The notes: generated from the sequence alone by a model not told the origin. A stretch of DNA of 64,000 bases from Paenimyroides tangerinum (GCF_003865405.1 NZ_RQVQ01000004.1:1-64000); one strand, 5' to 3'; shown: positions 25,171 to 34,938, counted from the stretch's first letter. Numbers and translations: made by a program.

Positions 25171-25764
25171 ATGATTAAAGACGATAACCAATTTACAACG
25201 GAAGAATTGGAATTAATCAATGCATTTGATGCTGATGTTCCTTTTCGAGTTTTACAAACCACTAATTCAGAAGATTTAAAAATATTAAAAACGCAATCAA
25301 CAGAAATAAATTCTATAAATCTCGATTTGGCTCACTTGATTCAGCGAATGCACGAAACGGTTACTAATGAAAATTCAAAAGGAGTTGGAATTGCGGCTCC
25401 TCAAGTTGGAATAAATCGTCAAGTAATTTTGGTTCAACGTGTAGATAAAGAAGACAGACCTTTTGAATTTTATATCAATCCAAAAATCATTTGGCAATCT
25501 GAAATTTTACGAGAAGGTGACGAAGGTTGTTTATCAATTCCTGATGTTTACAAATCCGTAAAACGAAGTTTGGTTATTACGATTGAGTTTCAAAATTTAG
25601 AAAATGAAATCTTTTCAGAAACACTTGAAGGATTCGTTGCTGTAATTTTTCAACATGAAATTGACCATTTAAACGGAATTTTATTTACTGACCTAATTGA
25701 ATCTCAATTCCAATCCCAATTTATAGAAGCTTCAACGAAGGTGAATTTATATTATGAAAATTGA
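25171..25764 (+). CDS. def: Peptide deformylase family protein
   Basis: The three deformylase motifs are all present: GVGIAAPQVG, EGCLSIPD and QHEIDHLNG, with the metal-binding Cys and two His and the catalytic Glu. Deformylases remove the formyl group from the first Met of new proteins. At 197 residues it carries a N-terminal extension of about 35 residues (FTTEELELINAFDADVPFRV) before the usual start of the fold. It could be an extra deformylase beside a housekeeping copy elsewhere. Its stop directly abuts the stop of the convergent sanA-like gene. Confidence 0.88.
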   Translation: MIKDDNQFTTEELELINAFDADVPFRVLQTTNSEDLKILKTQSTEINSINLDLAHLIQRMHETVTNENSKGVGIAAPQVGINRQVILVQRVDKEDRPFEFYINPKIIWQSEILREGDEGCLSIPDVYKSVKRSLVITIEFQNLENEIFSETLEGFVAVIFQHEIDHLNGILFTDLIESQFQSQFIEASTKVNLYYEN

Positions 25765-26397
25765 TTAATCAATAATTATTTTATCACCTAAAAATTTCGG
25801 TTCTGTTCGTCTTAGAATATCTAAAAAAACTTTTAAACGAGCAAAATATTCTCGTATTTGAGTTTTAGAAATATTATTGGAATTAACATCTTTTGCATTA
25901 TAACCAAATGCTTCAATTCCATATTTTTCTGCAATATAAATTGCACGCTGATTATGAAATTTCTGCGAAATGATAATAATATCATCTTGGTTAAAAATTT
26001 CATTTGAACGGACAACCGAATCTAAAGTTCTAAAACCAGCAAAATCTAAAAAAATATTTTCTTCAGGAATTCCTTTTGCAATCAATTCCTCTTTAATTTG
26101 TTCAGGTTCGTTATAACCTGGTAAACTATTATCACCTGAAGCAATGATATACTTAATTTTTCCTGCATTGTAAAGTTCTACTGCAGCATCAATTCTATTG
26201 TAAAAATATTTATTAGGATTACCGTTTGAATAATTTTTATTGGTTCCTAAAAGTAAACCTACTTTTTTATTCGGTACATTTTCGATTTTATCAGAATGTT
26301 TATCATTCGTACAGTTAATAATACTTCTATTAGCTAAGAAAATTGTGATGAACATCACAATTAAAAATATACCAATAACTTTTATGAATCTTTTCAT
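25765..26397 (-). CDS. sanA: SanA/YdcF-type DUF218 membrane protein
   Basis: One N-terminal helix (FIKVIGIFLIVMFITIFLAN) anchors a DUF218 domain: VGLLLGTNKNYSNGNPNKYFYNRIDAAVELY, IIASGDNSLPGYNEPEQIKEEL, FLDFAGFRTLDSVVR, IISQKFHNQRAIYIAEKYGI. This closely follows E. coli SanA, an inner-membrane protein with an effect on envelope barrier function (vancomycin exclusion at high temperature). Its biochemical activity is not established. I chose ATG 26397, which puts MKRF before the helix. An ATG at 26421 would add eight residues. The gene converges on the deformylase gene with no gap. Confidence 0.85.
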   Translation of the reverse strand: MKRFIKVIGIFLIVMFITIFLANRSIINCTNDKHSDKIENVPNKKVGLLLGTNKNYSNGNPNKYFYNRIDAAVELYNAGKIKYIIASGDNSLPGYNEPEQIKEELIAKGIPEENIFLDFAGFRTLDSVVRSNEIFNQDDIIIISQKFHNQRAIYIAEKYGIEAFGYNAKDVNSNNISKTQIREYFARLKVFLDILRRTEPKFLGDKIIID

Positions 26398-26456
26398 TTT
26401 ATCTAAATTTTCAAAATTCAATATACGTATTATTTTTAAACTATTAAAAAGCTAAC

Positions 26457-26464
26457 TATATTTG
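26457..26464 (+). promoter_or_regulatory. -7 promoter element of purB
   Basis: TATATTTG, 24 bases before the purB ATG at 26489, with a T-rich -33 region 19 bases upstream. Confidence 0.55.
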
Positions 26465-26488
26465 CATCTTAACAACACAATTGAAATT

Positions 26489-27835
26489 ATGCTTACAGAA
26501 TTAAATGCTATTTCACCAATCGATGGTCGTTATAGAAGTAAAACACAAGCTTTAGCACCTTATTTTTCTGAGGAAGCTTTAATTAAATATCGCGTTTTAG
26601 TAGAGGTTGAATATTTTATTGCACTTTGCGAATTACCTTTACCTCAATTACAAAATGTTGATAAAGCTATTTATCCATCTTTACGAAATATCTATGAAAA
26701 TTTTTCTACAGAAGATGCTTTATGGATTAAAGAAACAGAGAAAACTACAAATCATGATGTAAAAGCAGTTGAATATTTCATTAAGCAAGCTTTTGATAAA
26801 TTAGGATTAGAAGAACATAAAGAGTTTATCCATTTCGGATTAACGTCTCAAGATATAAATAATACGGCGATTCCATTATCTACTAAAGATGCGTTTTCGA
26901 GTGTTTATATGCCAACTTTAATTAACGTAATCAATAAATTAAAAGAGTTGAGTATCGAATGGAAAGACGTGCCAATGTTAGCAAGAACACACGGACAACC
27001 AGCTTCGCCAACACGTTTAGGAAAAGAAATTCATGTTTTTGTAGTTCGTTTAGAAGAGCAATTACGTTTGTTAAATAACATTCCGTTTGCTGCAAAATTT
27101 GGTGGAGCAACTGGAAACTTTAATGCGCACTTTGTTGCTTATCCAAAAAACGATTGGAGACAATTTGGAGAGGATTTTGTTGAAGGAATTTTAGGTTTAA
27201 AGCATTCTTTTCCAACAACTCAGATTGAGCATTATGATCATTTTGCTGCTTTCTTTGACTCATTAAAACGTATTAATACCATTTTGATTGATTTAGATCG
27301 TGACATTTGGACCTATGTTTCAATGGAATATTTCAAACAAAAAATCAAAGCAGGAGAGATTGGTTCATCTGCAATGCCACATAAAGTGAATCCAATTGAT
27401 TTTGAAAATTCTGAAGGTAATTTAGGAATTGCAAATGCTATTTTCGAACACTTATCTGCAAAACTTCCAATTTCTCGTCAACAAAGAGATTTAACGGATA
27501 GCACAGTTTTAAGAAATATTGGTGTTCCAATTGGACATACAATTATAGCATTTGAAGCTACATTAAAAGGATTGAATAAATTGTTGTTAAACGAATCTAA
27601 ATTTGCTCAAGATTTAGAAAATAATTGGGCGGTTGTTGCAGAAGCAATTCAAACGATTTTGAGAAGAGAAGCTTATCCAAATCCGTATGAGGCTTTAAAA
27701 GATTTAACTCGTACAAATGCTGCAATTACTAGAGAATCAATTCAAGAATTTATTTCTAATTTGAATGTTTCTGGTGAAATCAAAGCTGAATTGAGACAAA
27801 TCACTCCAAGTACATATTTAGGAATACAATTCTAA
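26489..27835 (+). CDS. purB: Adenylosuccinate lyase
   Basis: PurB cleaves SAICAR and adenylosuccinate, releasing fumarate in purine synthesis. Family landmarks are LNAISPIDGRYRSKTQALAP at the start, TNHDVKAVEYFIK, HFGLTSQDINNTAIP with the catalytic His, ARTHGQPASPTRLGKE, and the flexible signature loop GSSAMPHKVNPIDFENSEGN. At 448 residues it has the expected length. I use ATG 26489 because an upstream TTG would begin inside the promoter. A terminator follows at once. Confidence 0.96.
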   Translation: MLTELNAISPIDGRYRSKTQALAPYFSEEALIKYRVLVEVEYFIALCELPLPQLQNVDKAIYPSLRNIYENFSTEDALWIKETEKTTNHDVKAVEYFIKQAFDKLGLEEHKEFIHFGLTSQDINNTAIPLSTKDAFSSVYMPTLINVINKLKELSIEWKDVPMLARTHGQPASPTRLGKEIHVFVVRLEEQLRLLNNIPFAAKFGGATGNFNAHFVAYPKNDWRQFGEDFVEGILGLKHSFPTTQIEHYDHFAAFFDSLKRINTILIDLDRDIWTYVSMEYFKQKIKAGEIGSSAMPHKVNPIDFENSEGNLGIANAIFEHLSAKLPISRQQRDLTDSTVLRNIGVPIGHTIIAFEATLKGLNKLLLNESKFAQDLENNWAVVAEAIQTILRREAYPNPYEALKDLTRTNAAITRESIQEFISNLNVSGEIKAELRQITPSTYLGIQF

Positions 27836-27850
27836 AAATAGATATATAAA

Positions 27851-27878
27851 AACGAGAACCCGAAAGTTCTCGTTTTTT
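27851..27878 (+). terminator. purB terminator
   Basis: Stem AACGAGAAC/GTTCTCGTT with loop CCGAAA and a T run, between convergent genes. Confidence 0.85.
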
Positions 27879-27881
27879 AAT

Positions 27882-28727
27882 TTACCAGTCAGTAACTAAT
27901 AGATTTCTAGCTGCTTTTAAACTACATTTTTGATATTTTGAATAGGCTTGGGCTGCTCGATTTCGTATTTCTTCGTTTGTTTCATTATTGAGATAACCAG
28001 TAATAGCATCATGAATAATATATGCTTCAGGAGCCATTAAATTACTAGTCCACACAATTGGGTTTACATTGTTTTCTTGCATTAACGGACCAAAAAAACG
28101 TTTGCTAAAACATGCTAAAATAATGACATCGCGTTGTTTTTTATCTTTATTTCTAAAATTACTTTCAATTTCAAAATCCATCAATCCATCATGTCCGATG
28201 TAAGCAATTAATTCGGAATTTCCATTGATACCAATTATTTTGTTATCGATATGTAATGTGTCTTTAAATTGACCAGAACTACTTTTTAAAAATTCAATAG
28301 TTGTTTGTTTTATTTCTTTACCGTCATATGCATCAGCAATCAAATAAACATTTTTCGTTTTGTGTTTGTAAACCACACGTTCTAAGATTACATCGTTTTG
28401 TTTTTTCTGCCGTATGAGTTTCCAATCTTTACTATTTTTAAAATGATTTCGAACACCGTACATCGCACCCCAATAAAGATTTTGATTTGGGTCTTGTCCA
28501 TTTCCAATTTTGGTTGGAACAGGTACAATTCCTTGATATTTATTATCACAAAGAGCTACTAAAATGTGAATTGTTTTTACAGAATCATCAAAAAGTAATG
28601 AATCTTGTTTTATATTTTTTTCATTATTATTATCTTTAGTTTCGCTTAATATTGTCGTGTTTTCAACTTTAGATTGACAATTAAAGATAAAAAACAAAAT
28701 AGGAAAGAAGTAAGTCATTTTTTTCAT
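27882..28727 (-). CDS. Lipoprotein with possible clan-CD cysteine peptidase dyad
   Basis: A lipoprotein signal (PILFFIFNCQSK) is followed by a conserved-looking globular domain: VKTIHILVALCDNKYQGIVPVP, GNGQDPNQNLYWGAMYGV, NVYLIADAYDGKEIKQT, LIAYIGHDGLMDF, RDVIILACFSKRFFGP, LMAPEAYIIHDAITGY and RAAQAYSKYQKC. I do not know a named family. A hydrophobic strand ending GHDG followed by another ending AC resembles the His and Cys blocks of clan CD peptidases (caspase, gingipain, legumain). That is inference from pattern only. It is transcribed alone, at the start of an accessory stretch. Confidence 0.75.
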   Translation of the reverse strand: MKKMTYFFPILFFIFNCQSKVENTTILSETKDNNNEKNIKQDSLLFDDSVKTIHILVALCDNKYQGIVPVPTKIGNGQDPNQNLYWGAMYGVRNHFKNSKDWKLIRQKKQNDVILERVVYKHKTKNVYLIADAYDGKEIKQTTIEFLKSSSGQFKDTLHIDNKIIGINGNSELIAYIGHDGLMDFEIESNFRNKDKKQRDVIILACFSKRFFGPLMQENNVNPIVWTSNLMAPEAYIIHDAITGYLNNETNEEIRNRAAQAYSKYQKCSLKAARNLLVTDW

Positions 28728-28781
28728 TTGTGAATTTTAATTAAAGAAATAATGAAATTTTATAAAATAACTTTTATTGTT

Positions 28782-29252
28782 TTATAGCGTTATGTATTTT
28801 TCCGCAATTAAGTAAAATTTAATGTTTTTTGGAGAACTAATAATTCCTTCAAATAGTTCAATTTTAATAGAAATTATATTTTTAGGTAGTTTAATTTTTT
28901 CTTCTTTTGAATAATTATAATAGCAAATATTATCGTATTCTTTTCTGTTAATTTCCTTTATTTCAACGAAGTGTTTGATGTATAAAATTTCTTTTGAAAT
29001 CTCTTTTTTTGTTTTTACTTGTTTTATTGATTTTTGAAAAGTTTTATCAGATTCTATTATCCCTTTTAAAATGTAATTGATTCGTTCTTCATTTAATGAA
29101 ATGATATCTATTTTACAATTTTCTTTTTCTTGATGAGGTATAAATTCGTTTTCATCTGTCATTAGATCATTTTTAATAAAATCATTTATTAAAATCGTAG
29201 ATATTTTAATCTGTTTATCAGAATTAAATAATGAAAAAATCCCTTGTAACAT
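28782..29252 (-). CDS. Hypothetical protein
   Basis: I do not recognise this 156-residue protein. It has no signal peptide or membrane helix and is very rich in Lys, Ile and Glu (for example FQKSIKQVKTKKEISKEIL). It ends with ISIKIELFEGIISSPKNI. Base composition is among the most AT-rich in the window, and there is a long gap upstream, as is common for accessory genes. The start MLQGIFSLFN at 29252 is the only plausible ATG. Confidence 0.5.
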   Translation of the reverse strand: MLQGIFSLFNSDKQIKISTILINDFIKNDLMTDENEFIPHQEKENCKIDIISLNEERINYILKGIIESDKTFQKSIKQVKTKKEISKEILYIKHFVEIKEINRKEYDNICYYNYSKEEKIKLPKNIISIKIELFEGIISSPKNIKFYLIAEKYITL

Positions 29253-29587
29253 CTTTGTTGGTTTTAACAGTTGATTTATTTACTTCAAAAAGTTAATTTC
29301 GTAGGTAATTTTTCTAAATTGAACCTATAAAAACAATAATTCTTAAAAATAAACAATTGTTCTTGTTTAAAATATCCCTGATTTCATTGATTTTTAGAAT
29401 GAAATATTTTTTAACAGAATTTAATTTTTATTAAGAAAAATACTAAAAAAACAATTATTAATTATGATTAATGAAATTAATATTGATGTATTTATTATAT
29501 TTTTTTATAAGCTTTTCTTGAATTTAAGGATTCTTTTTTTAACTCTCAAAAATTGATTCTCATCATTGCTGTATGGTTATCAAACAA
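29253..29587. other. AT-rich gap with no gene seen
   Basis: I see no open frame of useful length, no RNA gene and no strong terminator hairpin in this stretch, and no clear TAnnTTTG element before the gene ending at 28782. It probably contains that gene's promoter plus the decayed end of the pseudogene to its right. Confidence 0.5.
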
Positions 29588-30673
29588 CTAATTAGAATTC
29601 ATTTTTTCTACTATTTCAATAGCTTCTTCTTTAGTTTGCGGTTTCTGTATTATTTGTGTTAATTAATTCTAATCCAATAAGCTTCCAATATTTTTCAGGA
29701 AAAAGAACTTTGTTTTGTTTTACATCAACATGAAAAGAAAAATTTAATTTTTTAGAGTTGTTATTTTTTGTAAAGCTATTTATTATATTTTGTTTGCGAT
29801 CGATTTCTATTAGTTTGTTATTTTGCTTTTTAATTTTAAAGAGTGGTTTGTATTCATTTTCTGAATAATAAAAACAGAAAACTAAATATTCATTTTGATT
29901 ACTTTCCTTTTTAATATCGATATATGGATAATCAAAATCAGGTTCAAAATCTCCACCTACTTTATTGGCTTGATTTTGAATTTTTAAATTCATGTTTTCA
30001 AGTAAAAAATCAGCTACTTCAAGATGACTGTTTATTTTTTTTGGCGCAGTAGTAATAATATTAATATTTTCATCGAAAAATAAAGTAGAATCTTTTTTTT
30101 CTAGTGCATAAATTAAATTTTTTGTTTCTTCATTTATATAAAAATTCAAATCAACAATTTTCTGATTTGACAGTTTGATTTCATATTCTTTCAAGTCAAT
30201 AATATCAACAGATTCTTCAATTTCAGCCTTATTATGCCAATCAACTCTATCCTCATAATAACCAATTAGATATAATCCTATTTGCTCTACGCTTTTATAT
30301 TTTTTTGAAAGAGATTTACGTAATTCGGGTTGCTCAATATTTAATAAAAAAATGTCGTTCCCTTTATAACCATAATAATAACTATTGTCGTTAATAAATA
30401 TACGCCTTTCATAAAATAAAAAATCTAATTTTTCAAATTCACCAGTTTTATTATCAAATAGTAAAAACTTATTTTTCTTACTCCTAAAATAATTTGAGAT
30501 GATTTTATATTTGGATAGTTTATTTTAGTTTCATAAGATGGTGCAATTATTTCATGTAAGTCATATTTTACAATTCCATAAGAATTATTCCAAAAAAATG
30601 CATAGTAATTTTGATTTTGTGCATAGACAGTTAAGCTTATGACTAAAAAAAGTATTGATAGTTTTATTTTCAT
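29588..30673 (-). pseudogene. Secreted protein gene broken by frameshifts
   Basis: An ATG at 30673 starts a signal peptide (SILFLVISLTVYAQNQNYY) and runs to about residue 50 (ETKINYPN), after which the frame soon stops. A second frame, open to the left of 30525, continues with KKNKFLLFDNKTGEFEKLDF, YYYGYKGNDIFLLNIEQPEL and VEQIGLYLIGYYEDRVDWHN, and joins without a gap the segment KEYEIKLSNQKIVDLNFYIN. That frame stops at 29631, but a third frame continues IIQKPQTKEEAIEIVEKM to 29588. The full span is 1086 bases, a multiple of three, which fits one loss and one gain of a base. The family is unknown. Confidence 0.6.
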
Positions 30674-30759
30674 AAATATTTATTTAAAGGGTTGGATACA
30701 TTTTATACAATTAAACTAACTTGATTAACTCTCGAAAAAATTTAGATTTTTTTTTAATA

Positions 30760-31545
30760 TCAATCAGAAATACTTTTGGGTGGTAAATCGATAATAAATT
30801 CAATTTTTTCTGTTATTAAAATTGAATACGGATTCATCATTTCTTCAGAATTTAACAAACCAAGTTTTTCAAATTTCTCAAAATAAACGTGATTGCTTTT
30901 TGCTGTTTTAATTTTCATTTTAGGATGCCAGATTTTATATCGACCAATTTTTTTATCACTACGAAAAAAATATCCTGTTATTGGATGAGTTAAAATAAGT
31001 TCAGCTTCATTTATATCTTTAAAATCTTGATAATTAAATTTTGGAATTGATTCTTCCGTAATATCAATAAAAGCATTAGAATTTTTTGCTTCTATTTTTA
31101 TTTTATAAACATCATATTTATTAACGAAGTTAAATTCTGTCTGATATTTTGAATAAAACCAAGGCATTTTCCATAAGTATCTTGGAATATTAACCAATTT
31201 AGAACCAATTCCTGTTCCAAAAAACCAAGCGCAATTTTCACCTGTTTGTTTATCAATAATATAAGCTCGATAATTAGTTTGTGGAAAACTTACTTTTAGA
31301 AATGGAAATAGATTCATAAAATGAAAATCCTTATCAATAAATGTTACAGCACTAACGAGACCGATTTTTTTAGAATTTTTTGTAATTGTAAAAATTTCAA
31401 ACTTATCAGGAATATGAATTCTAAGTTTTTCTATTTCTACTAAATATGTGATTATTGAAAAATGCTCTAAAAATGTTGATACATTAAGTATTTTATTTTT
31501 AGGTTTATTTTCTATGCGGTAATCGATTTCTTTAAAAACTTCCAT
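30760..31545 (-). CDS. DUF2071-like protein
   Basis: This 261-residue soluble protein resembles the DUF2071 (YqjF-like) group, which has an acetoacetate-decarboxylase-like fold. Visible landmarks are TYLVEIEKLRIHIPDKFEIF, VTFIDKDFHFMNLFP with TNYRAYIIDKQTGENCAWFF, and GTGIGSKLVNIPRYLWKMPW followed by HPITGYFFRSDKKIGRYKIW. No catalytic Lys is evident to me and the function of the family is unknown. It has no partner in the same operon, and a decayed gene lies downstream. Confidence 0.6.
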   Translation of the reverse strand: MEVFKEIDYRIENKPKNKILNVSTFLEHFSIITYLVEIEKLRIHIPDKFEIFTITKNSKKIGLVSAVTFIDKDFHFMNLFPFLKVSFPQTNYRAYIIDKQTGENCAWFFGTGIGSKLVNIPRYLWKMPWFYSKYQTEFNFVNKYDVYKIKIEAKNSNAFIDITEESIPKFNYQDFKDINEAELILTHPITGYFFRSDKKIGRYKIWHPKMKIKTAKSNHVYFEKFEKLGLLNSEEMMNPYSILITEKIEFIIDLPPKSISD

Positions 31546-31689
31546 TTTTTAAAATAACGAATTAGCGATTTGTGATTTTGTTTTATTGAAATTTGTCATA
31601 AAATAACTCTTTAATTTAAGTACAAATTCATTTAATCTGTTCTTAAAAAGCTGTTTTACAATACTAAAGATAATGTTTTTTTAACAAAA

Positions 31690-31727
31690 AAATACCTTCA
31701 AAAAATAATTATTTTTTGAAGGTATTT
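31690..31727 (-). terminator. Perfect 38-bp palindromic terminator of the acyl-CoA ligase gene
   Basis: AAATACCTTCAAAAAAT and its exact complement flank AATT, making a 38-base perfect palindrome with A and T runs that can act in both directions. It lies 24 bases downstream of the ligase stop. Confidence 0.8.
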
Positions 31728-31750
31728 ATCATTTATTTGAAAGAGATTAA

Positions 31751-33526
31751 TTAATGTTGATACATTTTATTGTATTCATTAATGTACTTTTCTTTAATAT
31801 GTTTACGTTTAAATTTCATTGTTGGGGTTAAATGTCCAGCTTCTGTACTCCAAATTTCTGGTGTCAAATGAAATACTTTTATCTGTTCCCAATTTCCGAA
31901 ACCTTTATTGATTTCATTAATTACAGCTTGAATTCTAGAAATTACTTCTTTGTTCTCTACTAAATCTTTGTTTGTAGTTCCAATATTAAGTTTTTTACGT
32001 TTTGCCCATTCTCGAACAAAATTGAAATCGGGCTGAATCAAAGCTCCTGGCATTTTTTCACCATCACCTACCACCATAATTTGTTCAATAAAACGTGACG
32101 CTTTCATAGCATTTTCTAAAGCTTGAGGTGCAATGTATTTACCTCCTGACGTTTTAAACATTTCTTTTTTACGGTCTGTAATTTTCAAAAAGCCTTCAGT
32201 ATCAATTTCTCCAATATCTTCAGTATGAAAATATCCATTTTTGATTACTTCAGCTGTTTTTTCAGGGTCTTTATAATAACCAAGCATTACAGAATCGCTT
32301 TTTGTAAGTATTTCACCGTCTTCAGCAATTTTGACTTGAACATCATCAATTGGTTTTCCAACGGTTCCGTATTTTAAATTGCCATTACGTAAGTCATTAA
32401 CAGCAATAACTGGGGAAGTTTCTGTTAGACCATAACCTTCCATACAAACCATTTCTGCAGCCGTAAAAGCTCTGCCTAAACGCGGTTGCAAAGCTGCACT
32501 TCCACACACAACTGTATTTAAATTACCGCCTAAAGCTTGTTTCCATTTAGAAAGAACTAATTTTCGGGCAATTTTTAATTTGAACTCATACCAAAAACCA
32601 TTTTTTCCATAAGCTTCAAATTCTTCAGCTAACTCAACAGACCAAAAGAAAATATTTCTTTTAAAACCTGTTAATGCCGCCCCTTTTTCAATAATTTTAT
32701 CGTATACTTTTTCAAGTAAACGTGGAACAACGCACATTACATGAGGTTTAACTTCAACAATGTTTTCACCAATTTTTTCAATTGATTCAGCAAAATAAAT
32801 TGATAATCCACCATATTGATATAAATATAAAAGCATTCTTTCATAAACATGGCAACATGGTAAAAAACTCAAAGCGGTATCTTTGCCATAAATAAAAGGA
32901 ACCCGATTTTGGCAAGCCATAAAATTTGAAATGATATTTTTATGTGATAACATAACACCTTTTGGTTTTCCGGTTGTTCCTGAAGTGTAAATTATTGTTG
33001 CTAAATCATCTGTTTTTACATTGTTTTTTCTATCTTCAACTTCTGCTTCATTATTTAATGAATTTCCTAAATCAATTAAATCTTGTAAGTTTTTACAATT
33101 TTCAAGCTTATCAAATGAATATAAATCTTTTACTAAAGGAATTTTTTCTTCAATTGCTTTGATTTTATTATATAAAACTTCATCAGAAACAAAACATAAA
33201 TTTACTTCGGAATGATTAAAAATATATTCAAATTCTTCAGCTGAAACTGTCGGATAAATTGGTACATTCTGTGCTCCAACTTGTAGAATAGCAATGTCTA
33301 AAATATTCCATTCTGTACGATTTGCAGTTGTAATTACAGCAATTTTATCATTGGGCTGAACTCCTAAATGAATCAAAGCTTTAGAAATTGCATTTGCTTT
33401 ATCTAAATATTCTTGATTAGATGTTTTTACCCATTTCCCGTTATATTTTGTTGCAAAAATTACAGGTAAATTATATTTTTGATGGGCGTAATACGCTACA
33501 TCAAATAGTCTTTCTACTTTAATCAT
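31751..33526 (-). CDS. Long-chain acyl-CoA synthetase (FadD15/FAA1-like)
   Basis: This 591-residue AMP-forming ligase activates long-chain fatty acids with ATP and CoA. Motifs are IIYTSGTTGKPKGVMLSHKN (P-loop), SFLPCCHVYERM, the adenylation core MEGYGLTETSPVIAVND, the hinge DIGEIDTEGFLKITDRKKE, and the C-terminal Lys region TPTMKFKRKHIKEKY. The length and CHVYERM motif place it with long-chain bacterial and eukaryotic ACSL-type enzymes rather than acetyl-CoA synthetases. It is transcribed alone. Confidence 0.92.
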   Translation of the reverse strand: MIKVERLFDVAYYAHQKYNLPVIFATKYNGKWVKTSNQEYLDKANAISKALIHLGVQPNDKIAVITTANRTEWNILDIAILQVGAQNVPIYPTVSAEEFEYIFNHSEVNLCFVSDEVLYNKIKAIEEKIPLVKDLYSFDKLENCKNLQDLIDLGNSLNNEAEVEDRKNNVKTDDLATIIYTSGTTGKPKGVMLSHKNIISNFMACQNRVPFIYGKDTALSFLPCCHVYERMLLYLYQYGGLSIYFAESIEKIGENIVEVKPHVMCVVPRLLEKVYDKIIEKGAALTGFKRNIFFWSVELAEEFEAYGKNGFWYEFKLKIARKLVLSKWKQALGGNLNTVVCGSAALQPRLGRAFTAAEMVCMEGYGLTETSPVIAVNDLRNGNLKYGTVGKPIDDVQVKIAEDGEILTKSDSVMLGYYKDPEKTAEVIKNGYFHTEDIGEIDTEGFLKITDRKKEMFKTSGGKYIAPQALENAMKASRFIEQIMVVGDGEKMPGALIQPDFNFVREWAKRKKLNIGTTNKDLVENKEVISRIQAVINEINKGFGNWEQIKVFHLTPEIWSTEAGHLTPTMKFKRKHIKEKYINEYNKMYQH

Positions 33527-33657
33527 CTTAACTTTTTCTCTATTAACAAATATCTAAAAAAAACAATATAAAATACACAAAATATTTTTATTGCAAATAA
33601 TTATATTAAAACGATAATTTTGTAATAAAAGAAAAAAGAATCCTAATGAAAGGATTC

Positions 33658-34938
33658 TTAATACCATCTTTTTTTGTTTTTCTTAGAAGAATCTGATTTT
33701 CTTGAATTCGAGTTGTTGTTAGAATTTGATTTTCCTTGGCTCGAGTTTGTATTTGTTTTCTTTTTATTACGGAAATCAGGTTTTGCATTCGGATTTTTTT
33801 CTTTCCAAGGATAGGGATGGTCTTGAATTTCTTTAGCTACAATTCGAGTTAATTTCTTAATTGCATCCCAATATACTTTTTCATCTTTTCCACAAAACGC
33901 AATCGAAGTTCCTTCCATTCCAGCTCTTCCAGTTCTTCCAATTCTGTGGACATACGTTTCTGGAACATTTGGTAAATCGTAATTGATAACGTAAGGTAAC
34001 GCATCAATATCAATTCCGCGTGAAGCAACATCTGTAGCAACTAAAATATCTAATTCTTTATCCTTAAAACTTTTTAAAATTTCTTCTCGTTTATTTTGTG
34101 ATTTATCACCGTGAATTCCATCTGCATTTAAACCATTTTTTTGAAGATATTCTACAACCGAATCAACACCTTGTTTGGTTCTTACAAAAAGTAAAATATT
34201 TTTTAATTGTTGTGTAGAAATGATATGAAACAATAATTTCTTTTTATCTTCTTTCTCTACAAAATAAATGCGTTGCTTTATTTGAATAGATGCACTAGAA
34301 ATCGGGTCAACTGAAACAAAAGCTGCATTAGTTAAAAAATCATCTGCTAACTCACGAACGGCCATTGGCATAGTTGCAGAAAACAACAATGTTTGACGAT
34401 TATCTGGAGTTAATTTAATTACTTTTCGAACATCGGCAATGAAACCCATATCTAACATCAAATCCGCTTCATCAATAACCAATTGATGTACATGGTCAAC
34501 ATTGATATGTTGTTGTTTATACAAATCTAAAAAACGACCTGGTGTGGTAACCAAAACATCAACACCTTGTTTTAAAGCATCAACCTGTGGAACTTGGTTT
34601 ACACCCCCATAAAGAACTAACGTTTTAATGCTCGTAAACTGTGAATATTTTGCGAAATTTTCTTCAATTTGAATTGCTAATTCGCGTGTTGGAGTTAAGA
34701 CAACTGTTCGAATTAGCTTTCTTTTTTTTGCAGAACCAACAATTTTATGAATATCATTAATGATTGGAATGGCAAATGCTGCCGTTTTCCCAGTTCCAGT
34801 TTGAGCGCATCCAACCAAGTCTCTTCCTTCTAAAATTAAAGGAATTGCCTTTTCTTGAATTGGAGTAGGAGCTTCATAACCAACATCTTTAATTGCTTCT
34901 AAAACGTTATTGTTTAATTTAAAATCTGTAAACTGCAT
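33658..34938 (-). CDS. DEAD-box RNA helicase, RhlE-like
   Basis: All DEAD-box motifs are present in order: Q motif (YEAPTPIQEKAIP), AQTGTGKTAAF, PTRELAIQ, TPGRFLDL, VIDEADLMLDMGF (DEAD), FSATMP, FVRTKQGVD, ATDVASRGIDI and HRIGRTGRAG. The C-terminal 50 residues are a basic Ser/Asn/Lys low-complexity tail (SSQGKSNSNNNSNSRKSD, ending KNKKRWY), likely for RNA binding. The architecture is that of RhlE-type helicases in ribosome assembly and cold-related RNA remodelling. A stem AAGAATCC/GGATTCTT at its end serves as terminator. Confidence 0.93.
   Translation of the reverse strand: MQFTDFKLNNNVLEAIKDVGYEAPTPIQEKAIPLILEGRDLVGCAQTGTGKTAAFAIPIINDIHKIVGSAKKRKLIRTVVLTPTRELAIQIEENFAKYSQFTSIKTLVLYGGVNQVPQVDALKQGVDVLVTTPGRFLDLYKQQHINVDHVHQLVIDEADLMLDMGFIADVRKVIKLTPDNRQTLLFSATMPMAVRELADDFLTNAAFVSVDPISSASIQIKQRIYFVEKEDKKKLLFHIISTQQLKNILLFVRTKQGVDSVVEYLQKNGLNADGIHGDKSQNKREEILKSFKDKELDILVATDVASRGIDIDALPYVINYDLPNVPETYVHRIGRTGRAGMEGTSIAFCGKDEKVYWDAIKKLTRIVAKEIQDHPYPWKEKNPNAKPDFRNKKKTNTNSSQGKSNSNNNSNSRKSDSSKKNKKRWY

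Noticed and set aside
25171..25764. Deformylase gene as a pseudogene
   Set aside because: All three metal and catalytic motifs are intact and the frame is unbroken.
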